Part shown: positions 1-8,798 of the stretch, piece by piece | Numbering within the stretch: the stretch's first letter is position 1 | How the letters are laid out: each line of letters begins with the position of its first letter | NCBI RefSeq assembly: GCF_007679325.1 | Contig: NZ_VEGI01000002.1 | Coordinates: 372,001 to 436,000 of the forward strand | DNA from: Arthrobacter sp. U41 | GTDB lineage: Bacteria; Actinomycetota; Actinomycetes; Actinomycetales; Micrococcaceae | DNA length: 64,000 nucleotides | Reading direction: 5' to 3' | The notes under the pieces: generated by a model | Seen by the model: only the letters and a program-made list of their open reading frames with translations | Told to the model about the DNA's origin: nothing | The model's database searches: none | Made by a program: the position numbers and the translations under genes

Positions 1-57
1 GCCACGGGCGCCCAGTACCGCCACGTGCTGGAGCTGCTGGAGGAAGTCACCCGGTAG
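1..57 (+). CDS. C-terminal end of an unidentified protein (partial)
   Basis: The window opens inside an open frame that reads 18 residues (ATGAQYRHVLELLEEVTR) and ends at TAG 55-57. A strong hairpin follows directly, which supports this being a true gene end. The fragment is too short to assign a family or function. Confidence 0.55.
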   Translation, partial: ATGAQYRHVLELLEEVTR

Positions 58-61
58 ACAG

Positions 62-97
62 GACGCTCCCTCACGTCCTGCAACGTGAGGGAGCGTC
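62..97 (+). terminator. Intrinsic terminator-like hairpin after the partial gene
   Basis: A perfect 15-bp stem (62-76 with 83-97) encloses a 6-nt loop. No clear T-run follows on the plus strand. It starts 4 bp after the stop codon of the upstream partial gene, so it most likely terminates that transcript. Confidence 0.7.
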
Positions 98-205
98 GGG
101 CTGGCGGCCGACGTCGGACGTCTCTTCGACGGCGGCGTCAGACCTTCCGCAGCCCACGTTTACGCAACAAATGATTAAATGATCACGCTGCCTTAGCATT
201 TGTAC

Positions 206-979
206 ATGAACACTGACGAGCGGCACCGCCGCATCGGCGAGCTGCTGCGGCACCGGGAGCACGTGAGCGTCGACGAGCTGATGGCCGAATGTGGCGCCTC
301 GGGTGCCACAATCCGGCGCGACCTGGACGTGCTGGAGGTCCACGGGGTTCTCCGCCGGGTCCACGGCGGCGCCCGGAGCCTCGTGCTGCGCGGGGAAAAC
401 CCCGAATACGGCCAGCGCGAACTCGAGGACCACGCCGCCAAGGTACGGATTGGAGCCGGCGTCGCCGTCTTGCTGAAGGACCGCAGCCACGTCTGGCTGG
501 ACAGCGGCACCACGGCCACCGAAGTGGCCCGGCAGCTGCAGCAGCGGGAAATGACCCTGATGCCGATGTCGTTGCAGGCGGTCAATGCCGTGGCCGACGG
601 CGGGCCGGGGGCCGGCCGGCGCCCCGACCTGCTGTTGCCCGGCGGACGCCTCGTCCCCGGCGAGCTGTCCTTCCGCGGGCCCATGACGGAGGCCAATATC
701 CGCTCGCTGCGGTTCGACACGGCCGTTGTGACGCCCTGCGCGTTGAATCTCCAGGACGGGCTGCTGGCCCACGACCTCGAGGACGCCGCGGTAAAACGCG
801 CCGGGGTGGAATCCGCGGGCAGGGTGATCGTCGCCTGCTCCGGAACCAAATGGAACGCCAGCGCCATGGCGGTCGTCGCATCCCTCGATGCGGTGGACGT
901 CCTGGTCACGGACAGGCAACTGAGTCCCGAAGAACTTGCCCGGCTCACCCAACACTCGGTGGAAGTAGTGATCGTATGA
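206..979 (+). CDS. DeoR-family transcriptional regulator
   Basis: A 257-residue protein with an N-terminal DeoR-type winged helix (about residues 5-57; the recognition helix region reads GASGATIRRDLDVLE) and a C-terminal sugar-phosphate-sensing DeoRC domain (about 75-230). DeoR proteins usually repress nearby metabolic or transport genes and release DNA on binding a phosphorylated sugar. ATG 206 is preferred to the in-frame TTG at 200 because the protein then begins MNTDERHRRI, the usual family start. Its stop overlaps the start of the following MFS gene (ATGA), so the two are translationally coupled and the transporter is the likely target. The inducer is unknown. Confidence 0.88.
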   Translation: MNTDERHRRIGELLRHREHVSVDELMAECGASGATIRRDLDVLEVHGVLRRVHGGARSLVLRGENPEYGQRELEDHAAKVRIGAGVAVLLKDRSHVWLDSGTTATEVARQLQQREMTLMPMSLQAVNAVADGGPGAGRRPDLLLPGGRLVPGELSFRGPMTEANIRSLRFDTAVVTPCALNLQDGLLAHDLEDAAVKRAGVESAGRVIVACSGTKWNASAMAVVASLDAVDVLVTDRQLSPEELARLTQHSVEVVIV

Positions 980-2163
980 CCAAGACGGCAACCCGTCCGC
1001 AGCTCAACGCCGCCGCCGCGGCGACCTTCCTCATTTTCGGGATCAACGGCCTGGTGTTCGCCAGTTGGGCGGCCCGGATCCCCGCTGTGACGGACATCCT
1101 GCATATTTCCTCGGGGCAGATGGGAACCCTGCTGCTGTGTGTCGCGGCGGGCTCCCTGATCGCCCTGCCCACCGCCGGCCACGTTGTGGGCCGCATCGGC
1201 ACGGCAAATGCCGTCCGTGCCGCGGGCCTTGTGGCCGCCGCGGCCGGCGTCGGAGTGGCCCTGGCGCTACTGGCGGAGTCTGTCCCGGGAACCGCCGTCG
1301 CACTGTTCTTCTTCGGCATGGGCATCGGGCTCTGGGACGTCTCCCAGAACATCGAAGGCGCCGACGTCGAACACCAACTCGGGCGCACCATCATGCCGCA
1401 GTTCCATGCCGCCTTTAGTGGCGGCGCGTTCCTGGGCGCGCTGATCGGAGCGGGGCTCGCGGGGCTCGGGATCGGGCTCCCGGCACACCTGCTGGTGATC
1501 GCCGCCCTCGTCGCCGCGCTGACGCTATTTGCGCCGCGCTACTTCCTGCCGCACACTCCGGCGCCCGCGCCCGCCGCCGGTGAAACGCGGGAACCCAAGG
1601 GCCGCTCGGCCTGGCGGGACGGACGAACCCTGCTGATCGGTGTGGTGGTGCTGGGCGCGACGCTCACCGAGGGCGCCGGCAACGACTGGATCGCCAAAGC
1701 CGCCGTGGACGGCCTGGACGCCTCGGAGTCCACCGGTGCCCTGCTGTTCGCCGCTTTTGTCCTGGCCATGACAGCCGTGCGCTTTTTCGGCGGCCGCGCG
1801 ATCGACGCCTACGGCCGGGTGATTGTGTTGCGCGCCAGCATGGCCGCCGCCGCCGCAGGGCTGGGACTGTTCGTGGTGGCAGGCAACCTCTGGCTGGCCA
1901 CCGCCGGCGCGGTGCTCTGGGGAGCGGGAGCCGCCCTTGCGTTCCCGATGGGTATGTCCGCCGCGGCCGACGATCCAAAGTACGCTGCCGCCCGCGTGTC
2001 CGTGGTGTCCACGATCGGGTACGTTGCGTTCCTGGCCGGCCCGCCGCTGCTGGGCTACCTCGGAGACCTGATCGGCATCCGGCTGGCGCTGCTGGCCATC
2101 ATGATTCCGATTCTAGGTGCGCTGCTGCTCGCCGGCGCCGCGAAGCCCTTGCGCGCCACGTAA
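976..2163 (+). CDS. MFS transporter (YbjJ/fucose-permease-like)
   Basis: A 395-residue, very hydrophobic protein with the pattern of about 12 membrane helices. Its N-terminus (FLIFGINGLVFASWAARIP) and the segment GTLLLCVAAGSLIALPTAG resemble YbjJ-type members of the major facilitator superfamily. Transport direction and substrate cannot be told from sequence. The 4-bp overlap with the DeoR gene suggests a carbohydrate or related metabolite. The 3' end overlaps the convergent PAP2 gene by 65 bp. Confidence 0.85.
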   Translation: MTKTATRPQLNAAAAATFLIFGINGLVFASWAARIPAVTDILHISSGQMGTLLLCVAAGSLIALPTAGHVVGRIGTANAVRAAGLVAAAAGVGVALALLAESVPGTAVALFFFGMGIGLWDVSQNIEGADVEHQLGRTIMPQFHAAFSGGAFLGALIGAGLAGLGIGLPAHLLVIAALVAALTLFAPRYFLPHTPAPAPAAGETREPKGRSAWRDGRTLLIGVVVLGATLTEGAGNDWIAKAAVDGLDASESTGALLFAAFVLAMTAVRFFGGRAIDAYGRVIVLRASMAAAAAGLGLFVVAGNLWLATAGAVLWGAGAALAFPMGMSAAADDPKYAAARVSVVSTIGYVAFLAGPPLLGYLGDLIGIRLALLAIMIPILGALLLAGAAKPLRAT

Positions 2164-2812
2164 GCAGGCGGCGGGCGTCTCCATTCTCCTGGATGCATAT
2201 GTTTTGGCTGAACAGCCAGAACAGGAGCACCACCGGGACCGCCAGGCATACGCTTCCCACGGTGTCCACGAGCCAGTGCGCGGACAAATAGGTGCGGCTG
2301 ACCATCATGGCCAGCACGCCGAACGCCGCGATCACCCAGACCCAGGCGCGCCCCACCAGGAGGGCGACCACCATGAGTAAGGCCGCTGTGCTGGCGACGT
2401 GACCGGAGGGGAATGAGCCCGTGTCGGTCAGGACAATCGTGTTGTCCGGCCGGTCCCGCGAGATACCGGCCTTGAGGATCTGGGTGAAAATCAGGACGGC
2501 GATGCCGGCGGCCGCGGCGAAGACAGCTGTCTGCGGGCGTCTCCTCAGCAGCAGTGCCACGACCAGCAGCGCATGGAGCACCAGGACACCCCGGTAACCG
2601 GCCAGGTTGAGGAAGGCGTTGATTCCGTCCCAGAACGGGCTGCGGAGGGCGGCGATCCCGCGGGCCCAGCCTTCGTCCGCGCCCTGGAAGGGCGGCAACC
2701 GCACTTCCGCCACGAGCAGTCCGCCGAGGACCACACCGAGGGTGAGCAGGGCCGTGCAGGCCGCCAGCACGCGGCCCGTGGACAATCGCTGAGGATCCAG
2801 CACTCGGGTCAT
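2099..2812 (-). CDS. PAP2-superfamily membrane phosphatase
   Basis: A 237-residue integral membrane protein with all three PAP2 phosphatase motifs: K114...R121-P122, PSGH at 135-138 and R173...H179...D183. The histidines are the expected nucleophile and acid/base. Such enzymes dephosphorylate phosphatidic acid, undecaprenyl diphosphate or related lipids on the outer membrane face; the substrate is not defined here. The basic tail after the last helix is encoded in the 65-bp overlap with the convergent MFS gene. A second PAP2 domain is encoded just upstream on the other strand. Confidence 0.88.
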   Translation of the reverse strand: MTRVLDPQRLSTGRVLAACTALLTLGVVLGGLLVAEVRLPPFQGADEGWARGIAALRSPFWDGINAFLNLAGYRGVLVLHALLVVALLLRRRPQTAVFAAAAGIAVLIFTQILKAGISRDRPDNTIVLTDTGSFPSGHVASTAALLMVVALLVGRAWVWVIAAFGVLAMMVSRTYLSAHWLVDTVGSVCLAVPVVLLFWLFSQNICIQENGDARRLLTWRARASRRRRAAAHLESES

Positions 2813-2920
2813 TGCCCCATCCTAGCCAACCGGGTGCCCCTGCCCGCCGGAGGCTGCTGCCGTAGGAATCTCCGGGCCGCCTGACAGCGCGGCAGCCCGC
2901 GACGGCAGTAGGGTGATCGC

Positions 2921-4417
2921 ATGCGAAGCATGTTGCGGAAGGCGCCGGGGCGGTTCAAGAAGATCGACCGGAAACTGGTGGGCGCCGTGTCCGGCCTCCC
3001 CGGCGGCGGTCACGACGATTTCTTCCGACGGCTGTCCGCCGCGGCGAACAAGGGCAAGCTCTGGATCGGCATTGCCGCCGTGATGGCGCTCTTCCCGGGA
3101 CGGACGCGCCGGGCCGCCGTCCACGGGCTGCTGGCACAGGCCGTCGCCTCCGCGGTCACGAACGTGGGTTTCAAGACCCTGCTGCCGCGGGCCCGGCCGC
3201 TGCCGGAGCACCTTCCGGCGTTCAGATTCGTCCATCCCCAACCAACCAGCTCCTCCATGCCCTCGGGCCATTCCGCCTCCGCCGTGGCCTTCGCCGTCGG
3301 TGCCGGACTGGTGCGGCCCGCCCTTGGCGCCGCGTTGGCCCCGCTCGCGGCCGGCGTCGCCTACTCGCGGGTCCACACCGGCGCCCACTGGCCTTCGGAT
3401 GTGTTCTTCGGATCGGCAATCGGCGCAGGTGCCGCCATGGTGACCCGCAAGTGGTGGCCCGTCCGGCCGCCATTCCCCGAGGTCCGGCGCAGCACGGTTG
3501 CAGCTGCGAAACTGCCGGACGGCGAAGGCCTCGGCATCGCGGTCAACACGCTGGGCGGCGCCTATGCGGAAGAGACCGCAGCAGCCCTGCAGAAAGTATT
3601 CCCCAAGGCGTATATAAAGGAGATCTCCCCGGACGAGGACGTCGCGGAGGAGATCTCCCGGGTCGCCGGCCGCCCCGGGGTTGTGGCGCTGGGCGTCTGG
3701 GGCGGGGACGGAACCGTTGGCACGGCGGCAGCGACCGCCGTCGAACATTCCCTCCCGCTCCTGGTTCTTCCGGGCGGGACACTGAACCATTTCGCCCGGG
3801 ACGCCGGCACCCCCACGCTCGCGGCCGCCGTCGAGGCCGCGTCCCGCGGCGAAGCGGCGCGGGCGGACCTTGGCCTGGTGGCCGTGGAACGCGGACTTCC
3901 GGACGGTCCCGAAATGCTCCATCTGGCCATGCTCAACACGGCAAGCATCGGCCTCTACCCGAACCTGGTGCGCCGGCGCGAACTGCTGCAGCCCGCGCTC
4001 GGCAAACCCGTGGCCGGCGTCGTTGCGATGTTGCGGACCTTTGCCGCCGGAACACCCACCACTCTGGTGGTCGACGGGGTGCGGCACAAACTCTGGATCC
4101 TGTACGTGGGGCGCGGACGGTACTACCCCCGCGACCATGCCCCGCTGGTGCGCCCGGTCCTGGATGACGGCGTCTTCGACCTTAGGCTGATCACCGCGGA
4201 TGAATCCTTTGCCAGGCTCCGGTTGCTGTGGTCCGTGCTGACAGGAACCGTCGCCACGTCCCGGATCACCCACCTGAGCGAAACCAGCAGCATCCGGGTG
4301 GAACCGGGGGACACCAGCATGGTCCTGGCGGTGGACGGCGAGGTCATGCCGGGCGTCCGCGGCGTTGAGTTTTCGGTCCTGCCACGCGCCCTGACGTACT
4401 ACTCACCGGCATCCTGA
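2921..4417 (+). CDS. PAP2 phosphatase - diacylglycerol kinase fusion protein
   Basis: A 498-residue two-domain protein. The N-terminal part (about 35-185) carries PAP2 motifs: KTLLPRARP, MPSGH and SRVHTGAHWPSD. The C-terminal part (about 195-498) is a diacylglycerol-kinase-type lipid kinase with the nucleotide-binding GGDGT motif at about 262-266 and GGTLNHFARD. Unlike the neighbouring PAP2 protein, the phosphatase part looks weakly hydrophobic. The protein therefore joins a lipid-phosphate phosphatase to a lipid kinase, two opposing activities. Both active-site signatures are intact by eye. The substrate pair (for example diacylglycerol/phosphatidate or prenyl lipids) is an inference. Confidence 0.88.
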   Translation: MRSMLRKAPGRFKKIDRKLVGAVSGLPGGGHDDFFRRLSAAANKGKLWIGIAAVMALFPGRTRRAAVHGLLAQAVASAVTNVGFKTLLPRARPLPEHLPAFRFVHPQPTSSSMPSGHSASAVAFAVGAGLVRPALGAALAPLAAGVAYSRVHTGAHWPSDVFFGSAIGAGAAMVTRKWWPVRPPFPEVRRSTVAAAKLPDGEGLGIAVNTLGGAYAEETAAALQKVFPKAYIKEISPDEDVAEEISRVAGRPGVVALGVWGGDGTVGTAAATAVEHSLPLLVLPGGTLNHFARDAGTPTLAAAVEAASRGEAARADLGLVAVERGLPDGPEMLHLAMLNTASIGLYPNLVRRRELLQPALGKPVAGVVAMLRTFAAGTPTTLVVDGVRHKLWILYVGRGRYYPRDHAPLVRPVLDDGVFDLRLITADESFARLRLLWSVLTGTVATSRITHLSETSSIRVEPGDTSMVLAVDGEVMPGVRGVEFSVLPRALTYYSPAS

Positions 4418-4507
4418 CTGCCGGCGCCGTCATCCTCCCGGACTACCCTGATTCGACCCTGAATCATCCCTGAGACCGGCGAAATCGGTCCCTCGCCTCG
4501 GTAGCGT

Positions 4508-4521
4508 GGTGTGTACACACC
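4508..4521. promoter_or_regulatory. 14-bp perfect palindrome upstream of ABC exporter
   Basis: The sequence ggtgtgtacacacc is a perfect palindrome centred between 4514 and 4515, 29 bp before the ABC ATPase start. Its position suggests an operator over the promoter of the exporter/two-component operon. No dedicated regulator is adjacent except the downstream response regulator. Confidence 0.45.
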
Positions 4522-4549
4522 CCCTACTGCTAGGTAAAGGAACGCTTCC

Positions 4550-5494
4550 ATGATCGAAGCACGAGGCCTGACCAAGGTTTACGGCGAAAAGACCGCCGTG
4601 GCCGGGATCAACTTCACCGTCGAAGCCGGCCGGGTCACCGGCTTCCTGGGCCCGAACGGTGCCGGCAAATCCACCACCATGCGCATGATCATGGGACTCG
4701 ACCGGCCGACGTCGGGCTCCGTCACCGTCAACGGCGTGCCCTTCGACCGGCACCACGCTCCGCTGCGCGATGTCGGCGCCCTGCTGGACGCCAAAGCTGT
4801 CCACACCAGCCGCTCGGCCTACAACCACCTCCTGGCCATGGCCGCTACTCACAGCATCCCCAAGAAGCGGGTGCACGAAGTCATTGAAATGACGGGACTG
4901 GCCGATGTGGCCAAGAAGAAGGTCGGCGGCTTCTCGCTGGGCATGGGACAGCGGCTGGGGATCGCCGCGGCGCTGCTGGGGGACCCGCAGACCGTCATCC
5001 TGGACGAGCCCGTCAACGGCCTGGACCCGGAGGGCGTTGTCTGGGTCCGCAACTTGGTCAAGTACCTGGCCTCCGAGGGCCGCACCGTGTTCCTCTCCAG
5101 CCACTTGATGAGTGAAATGGCCGTCACCGCGGACCATCTGATTGTGATCGGACGCGGCAAGATCATCGCCGATGCCCCCATCCAGGACATCATCAACGGC
5201 AAGGGCCGGATCCGCACCCGCGTCCGCACCGATCAGCCGGACCAGCTGATGCAGCTGCTCGCGGGGGAGGGCGTCTCCGTGGAACTGCAGGACAACGAAC
5301 TGCTCGAGGTCACGGGCCTGGATCCGCGCCGGATTGCCCGCGCGGCCCTCGACAGCCACGTCATGATCTACGAACTCACCCCGTTGCAGGCCAGCCTCGA
5401 GGAGGCCTACATGGAGCTGACCAAGGATGAAGTCGAATACCACTCGCTGATCACCACGGGCGACAACGCCCCCGTCCCGTCCGGAGGCAACTGA
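4550..5494 (+). CDS. ABC transporter ATP-binding protein (exporter type)
   Basis: A 314-residue ATPase with Walker A GPNGAGKST at 34-42, a degenerate signature (SLGMGQR) and Walker B VILDEPVNGLDP, followed by the usual C-terminal extension of drug/bacitracin-type exporters (BcrA/CcmA-like). It energises export with the permease that starts 3 bp after its stop. The start is preceded by aaagga. The ABC pair is followed by a histidine kinase and response regulator on the same strand, a common layout for antibiotic- or envelope-stress-responsive exporters. Confidence 0.92.
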   Translation: MIEARGLTKVYGEKTAVAGINFTVEAGRVTGFLGPNGAGKSTTMRMIMGLDRPTSGSVTVNGVPFDRHHAPLRDVGALLDAKAVHTSRSAYNHLLAMAATHSIPKKRVHEVIEMTGLADVAKKKVGGFSLGMGQRLGIAAALLGDPQTVILDEPVNGLDPEGVVWVRNLVKYLASEGRTVFLSSHLMSEMAVTADHLIVIGRGKIIADAPIQDIINGKGRIRTRVRTDQPDQLMQLLAGEGVSVELQDNELLEVTGLDPRRIARAALDSHVMIYELTPLQASLEEAYMELTKDEVEYHSLITTGDNAPVPSGGN

Positions 5495-5497
5495 GCC

Positions 5498-6406
5498 ATG
5501 AGTTCCACCACTTTCGAACCGACCCCGCCAAGCCGCGGCGAGAACTTCGGCACGGCAGGCAACACGGCCGGCAGCCGGGCGGGCGACAGCCTCAGCACCG
5601 GTCCGGGCCCCAGCTTCCCCCGGGTGCTGAACTCGGAATTCATCAAGTTCCGCACGCTTCTGTCCACGCTGATCCTGCTGGGCTGCACCGTCCTGGTGGT
5701 TGTGGGCTTCGGTGCCCTCTCCGCCTGGGGCACGGGGCAGTTTGCCGAGGCCGCCACCAGCGACCCGGAAGCGGCCGCCGCCTTCGCCGCCCAGGGCGGG
5801 GACCTCGCCGTCGGCGTCCCCACCTCGGGCATCGCGTTTGCCCAGCTGATCCTGGGCTCGCTCGGGGTGCTGCTGATGAGCTCCGAATTCACCACAGGCA
5901 TGGCCCGCTCCACCTTCGCGGCCGTCCCCAAGCGGCTTCCGGCGTTCGCCGCCAAGCTGCTGGTGGTCATGGTGACGGCGTTCGTCCTCACCGCCGCCTC
6001 CGTATACCTGGCCGGCCTCGTGTCCCTGCCGATCCTGGACAACTACAACCTCAACCTGGACCTCTCCAGTTCACAGTCGGTAAAGATGCTGCTCGTCAAC
6101 AGCCTCTACGTCGCCGCCGTCGCCGCCATCGGCATGGCCCTGGGTGCGATCATCCGCAACTCCGCCGGCGGCATCATGAGCCTTGTCGGGCTGTTCTTTG
6201 TGGCCCCGATTGCCTTCCAGCTGATCCCGGGCGACTTCTTCGTCGAGGCCCGCAAGTACCTGCCCGGCAACACGGTCGAACCGATGATCGCCGTGGAGCA
6301 CCTCCCGGACACCCTGGAAGCCTGGCAGGCCGCCCTGGTGCTGGGCGCCTGGGTGGTCATCCCGGTGGTCCTGGCCGCTGTGCTGCTCAAAAAGCGGGAC
6401 GTGTAG
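5498..6406 (+). CDS. ABC transporter permease (ABC-2 type)
   Basis: A 302-residue protein with a Ser/Gly/Pro-rich cytoplasmic N-terminus (about 1-45) and about six predicted membrane segments. It ends in the hydrophobic helix VLGAWVVIPVVLAAVLL followed by the basic KKRDV. It pairs with the ATPase 3 bp upstream. The segment SSEFTTGMARSTFAAVPKR is typical of ABC-2 permeases of this subgroup. Substrate unknown. Confidence 0.88.
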   Translation: MSSTTFEPTPPSRGENFGTAGNTAGSRAGDSLSTGPGPSFPRVLNSEFIKFRTLLSTLILLGCTVLVVVGFGALSAWGTGQFAEAATSDPEAAAAFAAQGGDLAVGVPTSGIAFAQLILGSLGVLLMSSEFTTGMARSTFAAVPKRLPAFAAKLLVVMVTAFVLTAASVYLAGLVSLPILDNYNLNLDLSSSQSVKMLLVNSLYVAAVAAIGMALGAIIRNSAGGIMSLVGLFFVAPIAFQLIPGDFFVEARKYLPGNTVEPMIAVEHLPDTLEAWQAALVLGAWVVIPVVLAAVLLKKRDV

Positions 6407-6437
6407 TCCGCTCGTGCGCACCGTCTAGGCTCAGAGC

Positions 6438-7766
6438 ATGATCGATGCAGTTCCAGTGAGGGACGCGCCGGCCGGCCAGGCTGACGCGTCCTTCGCTGAA
6501 ATCACCGCCCGGCGCCGCGGCCGGGTCCGGCGCTACCTGTTCCAGCATCCGCGCGCCATGGACGCAGTTGTCGTGGCCTGCTACCTGCTGCTTGTCACGC
6601 CGACAGCGGTGGAATCGGTGCTCGACGGCGTCTGGCCCGTGGCGCTGCTGCTCGCGGCGGGCGCGGCGGCGCTGTTGTTCCGGCGGAGCCACCCTGTGGC
6701 AGTGGTGGCTGTGGTGGCGCTGCTTGAGGTGGGCGTGACGCTGCTCCACCCCTGGGGCTCCAACGTCTCCGCCGGGCTGTGGTTTGCGCTGTACTCGGTG
6801 GCGGTGGTGCGCAGCCGGCGTTTCGCCCTCGGGACCCTGGCCGCGGCCACGGCGCCGCTGGTGTTCCTGTACTTCCTGCTGGCGGTTGGTCCGCTGGATG
6901 GCCGGTTGCCGGACATGGGGGTCAGCACGCCGGAGAACTTCCAGCTGATTACCAGTATCGCGGCAGCCGTGAGCATCACCCTCTCCAATGTCATTGCCAC
7001 CGGGATCGGCGTCTCGGTCCGGCAGCGGCGCGAGCATGAGCACGAGATTGCCGCATGGGCAGCGAGGACCGCGCGGCTCGCGTCGGTCACGGAACGCAAC
7101 CGGATCGCCCGCGAGATGCACGACATCGTGGCGCATTCGCTGACGGTCATGATCAGTCTGTCGGACGGGGCCGCCGTCGTGGTCAAAAGGAACCCGGCGC
7201 AGGCCGCGGCGGTCCTCGGGGAACTCTCCCGCACCGGCCGCGCGGCGCTGGCGGACATGCGGCGCGTCCTCGGCCTGCTGCGCGACGACGCGGGCCCCGC
7301 GCGGGCGCCCCGGGAGCCGCTCGCCGCCGGGGACAACCTGGGCAAGCTGCTTGAAGGCTTCCGCACCGCGGGACTGCCGCTGCACTACACGCACACCGGG
7401 CCGTCCCTGCCGGACGACGCCGCGTTCCGGCTGACCGTGTACCGGATTGTGCAGGAGTCCCTGACGAATGTGCTGCGCTACGGCCGTTCCCTGGGCCGGG
7501 TGGACGTGGCGGTTGTCCGCGACGGCTCCACAGTCACCATCGACGTCGTCGACGACGGCGGGGGCTCCGTCGATTCCGGCGGCTCCGCCGCGGGGCCGCC
7601 GCAGTGGGGTTCCTCCGGGCCGGTGGGTACCGGGCAGGGCCTCGCCGGCATGCTGGAGCGGGCCCGGATCTACGCCGGCACTGTGCAGGCAGGACGGAGC
7701 GGGGACCGCGGCTGGCGTGTGCATGCTGTCCTGCACTGGAACGGCGACGAAAGCAAGGCCACATGA
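6438..7766 (+). CDS. Sensor histidine kinase (NarL-type, HisKA_3)
   Basis: A 442-residue membrane kinase. The N-terminal half (about 35-195) has several hydrophobic segments and no large extracellular domain, so it probably senses within or at the membrane. The dimerisation/phosphoacceptor segment contains REMHDIVAHSL with the phospho-accepting His228. The C-terminal HATPase_c domain shows VQESLTNVLRYG (N box), DVVDDGGG and a GTGQGLAGM G box. Its stop overlaps the response regulator start (ATGA). It lies 31 bp after the ABC permease, so a shared regulon is likely. Confidence 0.92.
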   Translation: MIDAVPVRDAPAGQADASFAEITARRRGRVRRYLFQHPRAMDAVVVACYLLLVTPTAVESVLDGVWPVALLLAAGAAALLFRRSHPVAVVAVVALLEVGVTLLHPWGSNVSAGLWFALYSVAVVRSRRFALGTLAAATAPLVFLYFLLAVGPLDGRLPDMGVSTPENFQLITSIAAAVSITLSNVIATGIGVSVRQRREHEHEIAAWAARTARLASVTERNRIAREMHDIVAHSLTVMISLSDGAAVVVKRNPAQAAAVLGELSRTGRAALADMRRVLGLLRDDAGPARAPREPLAAGDNLGKLLEGFRTAGLPLHYTHTGPSLPDDAAFRLTVYRIVQESLTNVLRYGRSLGRVDVAVVRDGSTVTIDVVDDGGGSVDSGGSAAGPPQWGSSGPVGTGQGLAGMLERARIYAGTVQAGRSGDRGWRVHAVLHWNGDESKAT

Positions 7767-8536
7767 GTCAAGGGGAACCGATGAGTACCGGACCGATCCG
7801 CGTCCTGCTGGTGGATGACCAGCCGCTTCTGAGGATGGGCTTCCGCCTGATCCTGGACGGAGAAGATGACCTGAGCATTGTGGGCGAGGCGTCCGACGGC
7901 GCCGAAGCGGTGCGCCAGGTCCGGGACCTCGCGCCCGACGTCGTGCTGATGGACGTGCGGATGCCGGTGCTGGACGGGATCGGGGCCACGCAGGCCATCG
8001 CCGCCTCCGGCGCCCGCGCAAAGGTCATCATCCTGACCACGTTCGACCTCGACGAATACGCATTTGCGGGGCTCCGGGCTGGAGCCTCCGCCTTCCTGCT
8101 CAAAGACGTGGCGCCCGCCGAACTGATCAGCGCCGTCAGGGTGGTGGCGAGCGGCGACGCGGTGGTGGCGCCGCGCGTCACGCAGCGGCTGCTGGAAACC
8201 TACGTCCGGGGCCGCGGGCCGGGCGGTGCATCCGGCGGCGCCTCTGGCGATGGCGCTGGTGCCGGCGGCGCCGCTGGGCAAGAATCCCCCGCCGGGGGCC
8301 GGTCTGCCAGGGACCCGCTGCTGGAGGACCTGACCCCGCGCGAAGCCGAGATGCTCGGAGCGATGGCTGAAGGGCTCTCCAACGCCGAAATTGCGCACCG
8401 GTATTTCCTCTCGGAAGCCACCGTGAAGACGCACGTGCGCCGGATCCTCAACAAGCTGCACCTGCGCGACCGGGTCCAGGCCGTGGTGTATGCCTACGAG
8501 ACGGGCCTGGTGGTGCCCAGCAATCCGGACTACTGA
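7763..8536 (+). CDS. LuxR/NarL-family response regulator
   Basis: A 257-residue regulator with a receiver domain (about 12-130; VDD acidic pocket at 17-19, phospho-acceptor D64 in VLMDVRMP, switch Lys in FLLKDVAP) and a C-terminal LuxR helix-turn-helix (LTPREAEMLGAMAEGLSNAEIAHRYFLSEATVKTHVRRIL). A Gly/Ala-rich linker of about 30 residues separates the domains and is longer than usual. ATG 7763 overlaps the kinase stop; ATG 7781 is an alternative. Partner of the preceding kinase; likely target is the upstream ABC exporter. Confidence 0.92.
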   Translation: MSQGEPMSTGPIRVLLVDDQPLLRMGFRLILDGEDDLSIVGEASDGAEAVRQVRDLAPDVVLMDVRMPVLDGIGATQAIAASGARAKVIILTTFDLDEYAFAGLRAGASAFLLKDVAPAELISAVRVVASGDAVVAPRVTQRLLETYVRGRGPGGASGGASGDGAGAGGAAGQESPAGGRSARDPLLEDLTPREAEMLGAMAEGLSNAEIAHRYFLSEATVKTHVRRILNKLHLRDRVQAVVYAYETGLVVPSNPDY

Positions 8537-8605
8537 GGCAGCGGCCGAGGGCGCAGCTTCCGGCGGTGGAGCCTGAAGCAGTGGTTTCAAACACATTTCT
8601 GAATT

Positions 8606-8637
8606 GCCCGTGAGGCAACTTTCATTGCCTCACGGGC
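8606..8637 (+). terminator. Intrinsic terminator-like hairpin
   Basis: A 12-bp perfect stem (8606-8617 with 8626-8637), extendable by one A-T pair, is followed by a weakly T-rich stretch. It lies 70 bp after the response regulator and ends the exporter/two-component operon. The remaining intergenic sequence to 8798 would hold the permease promoter. Confidence 0.7.
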
Positions 8638-8798
8638 CCTGTTCTTGGCACTGTGCCCGTCCCGGCCGTCCGTCATTTGTGGGATTGCACAGAACGAGGG
8701 ATTCCCCGTCCGGTCTAGTGTGAAACGTCAATGTGGTCCGTCGCACAAGTTTCAGTGATCCACCGCGGACCCGCACAATCCACGAAGGACGGCGCTTC

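Noticed and set aside
2822-4273. Minus-strand open frame of 483 codons opposite the PAP2-kinase fusion
   Set aside because: No recognisable motif; the plus strand carries intact PAP2 and kinase signatures.
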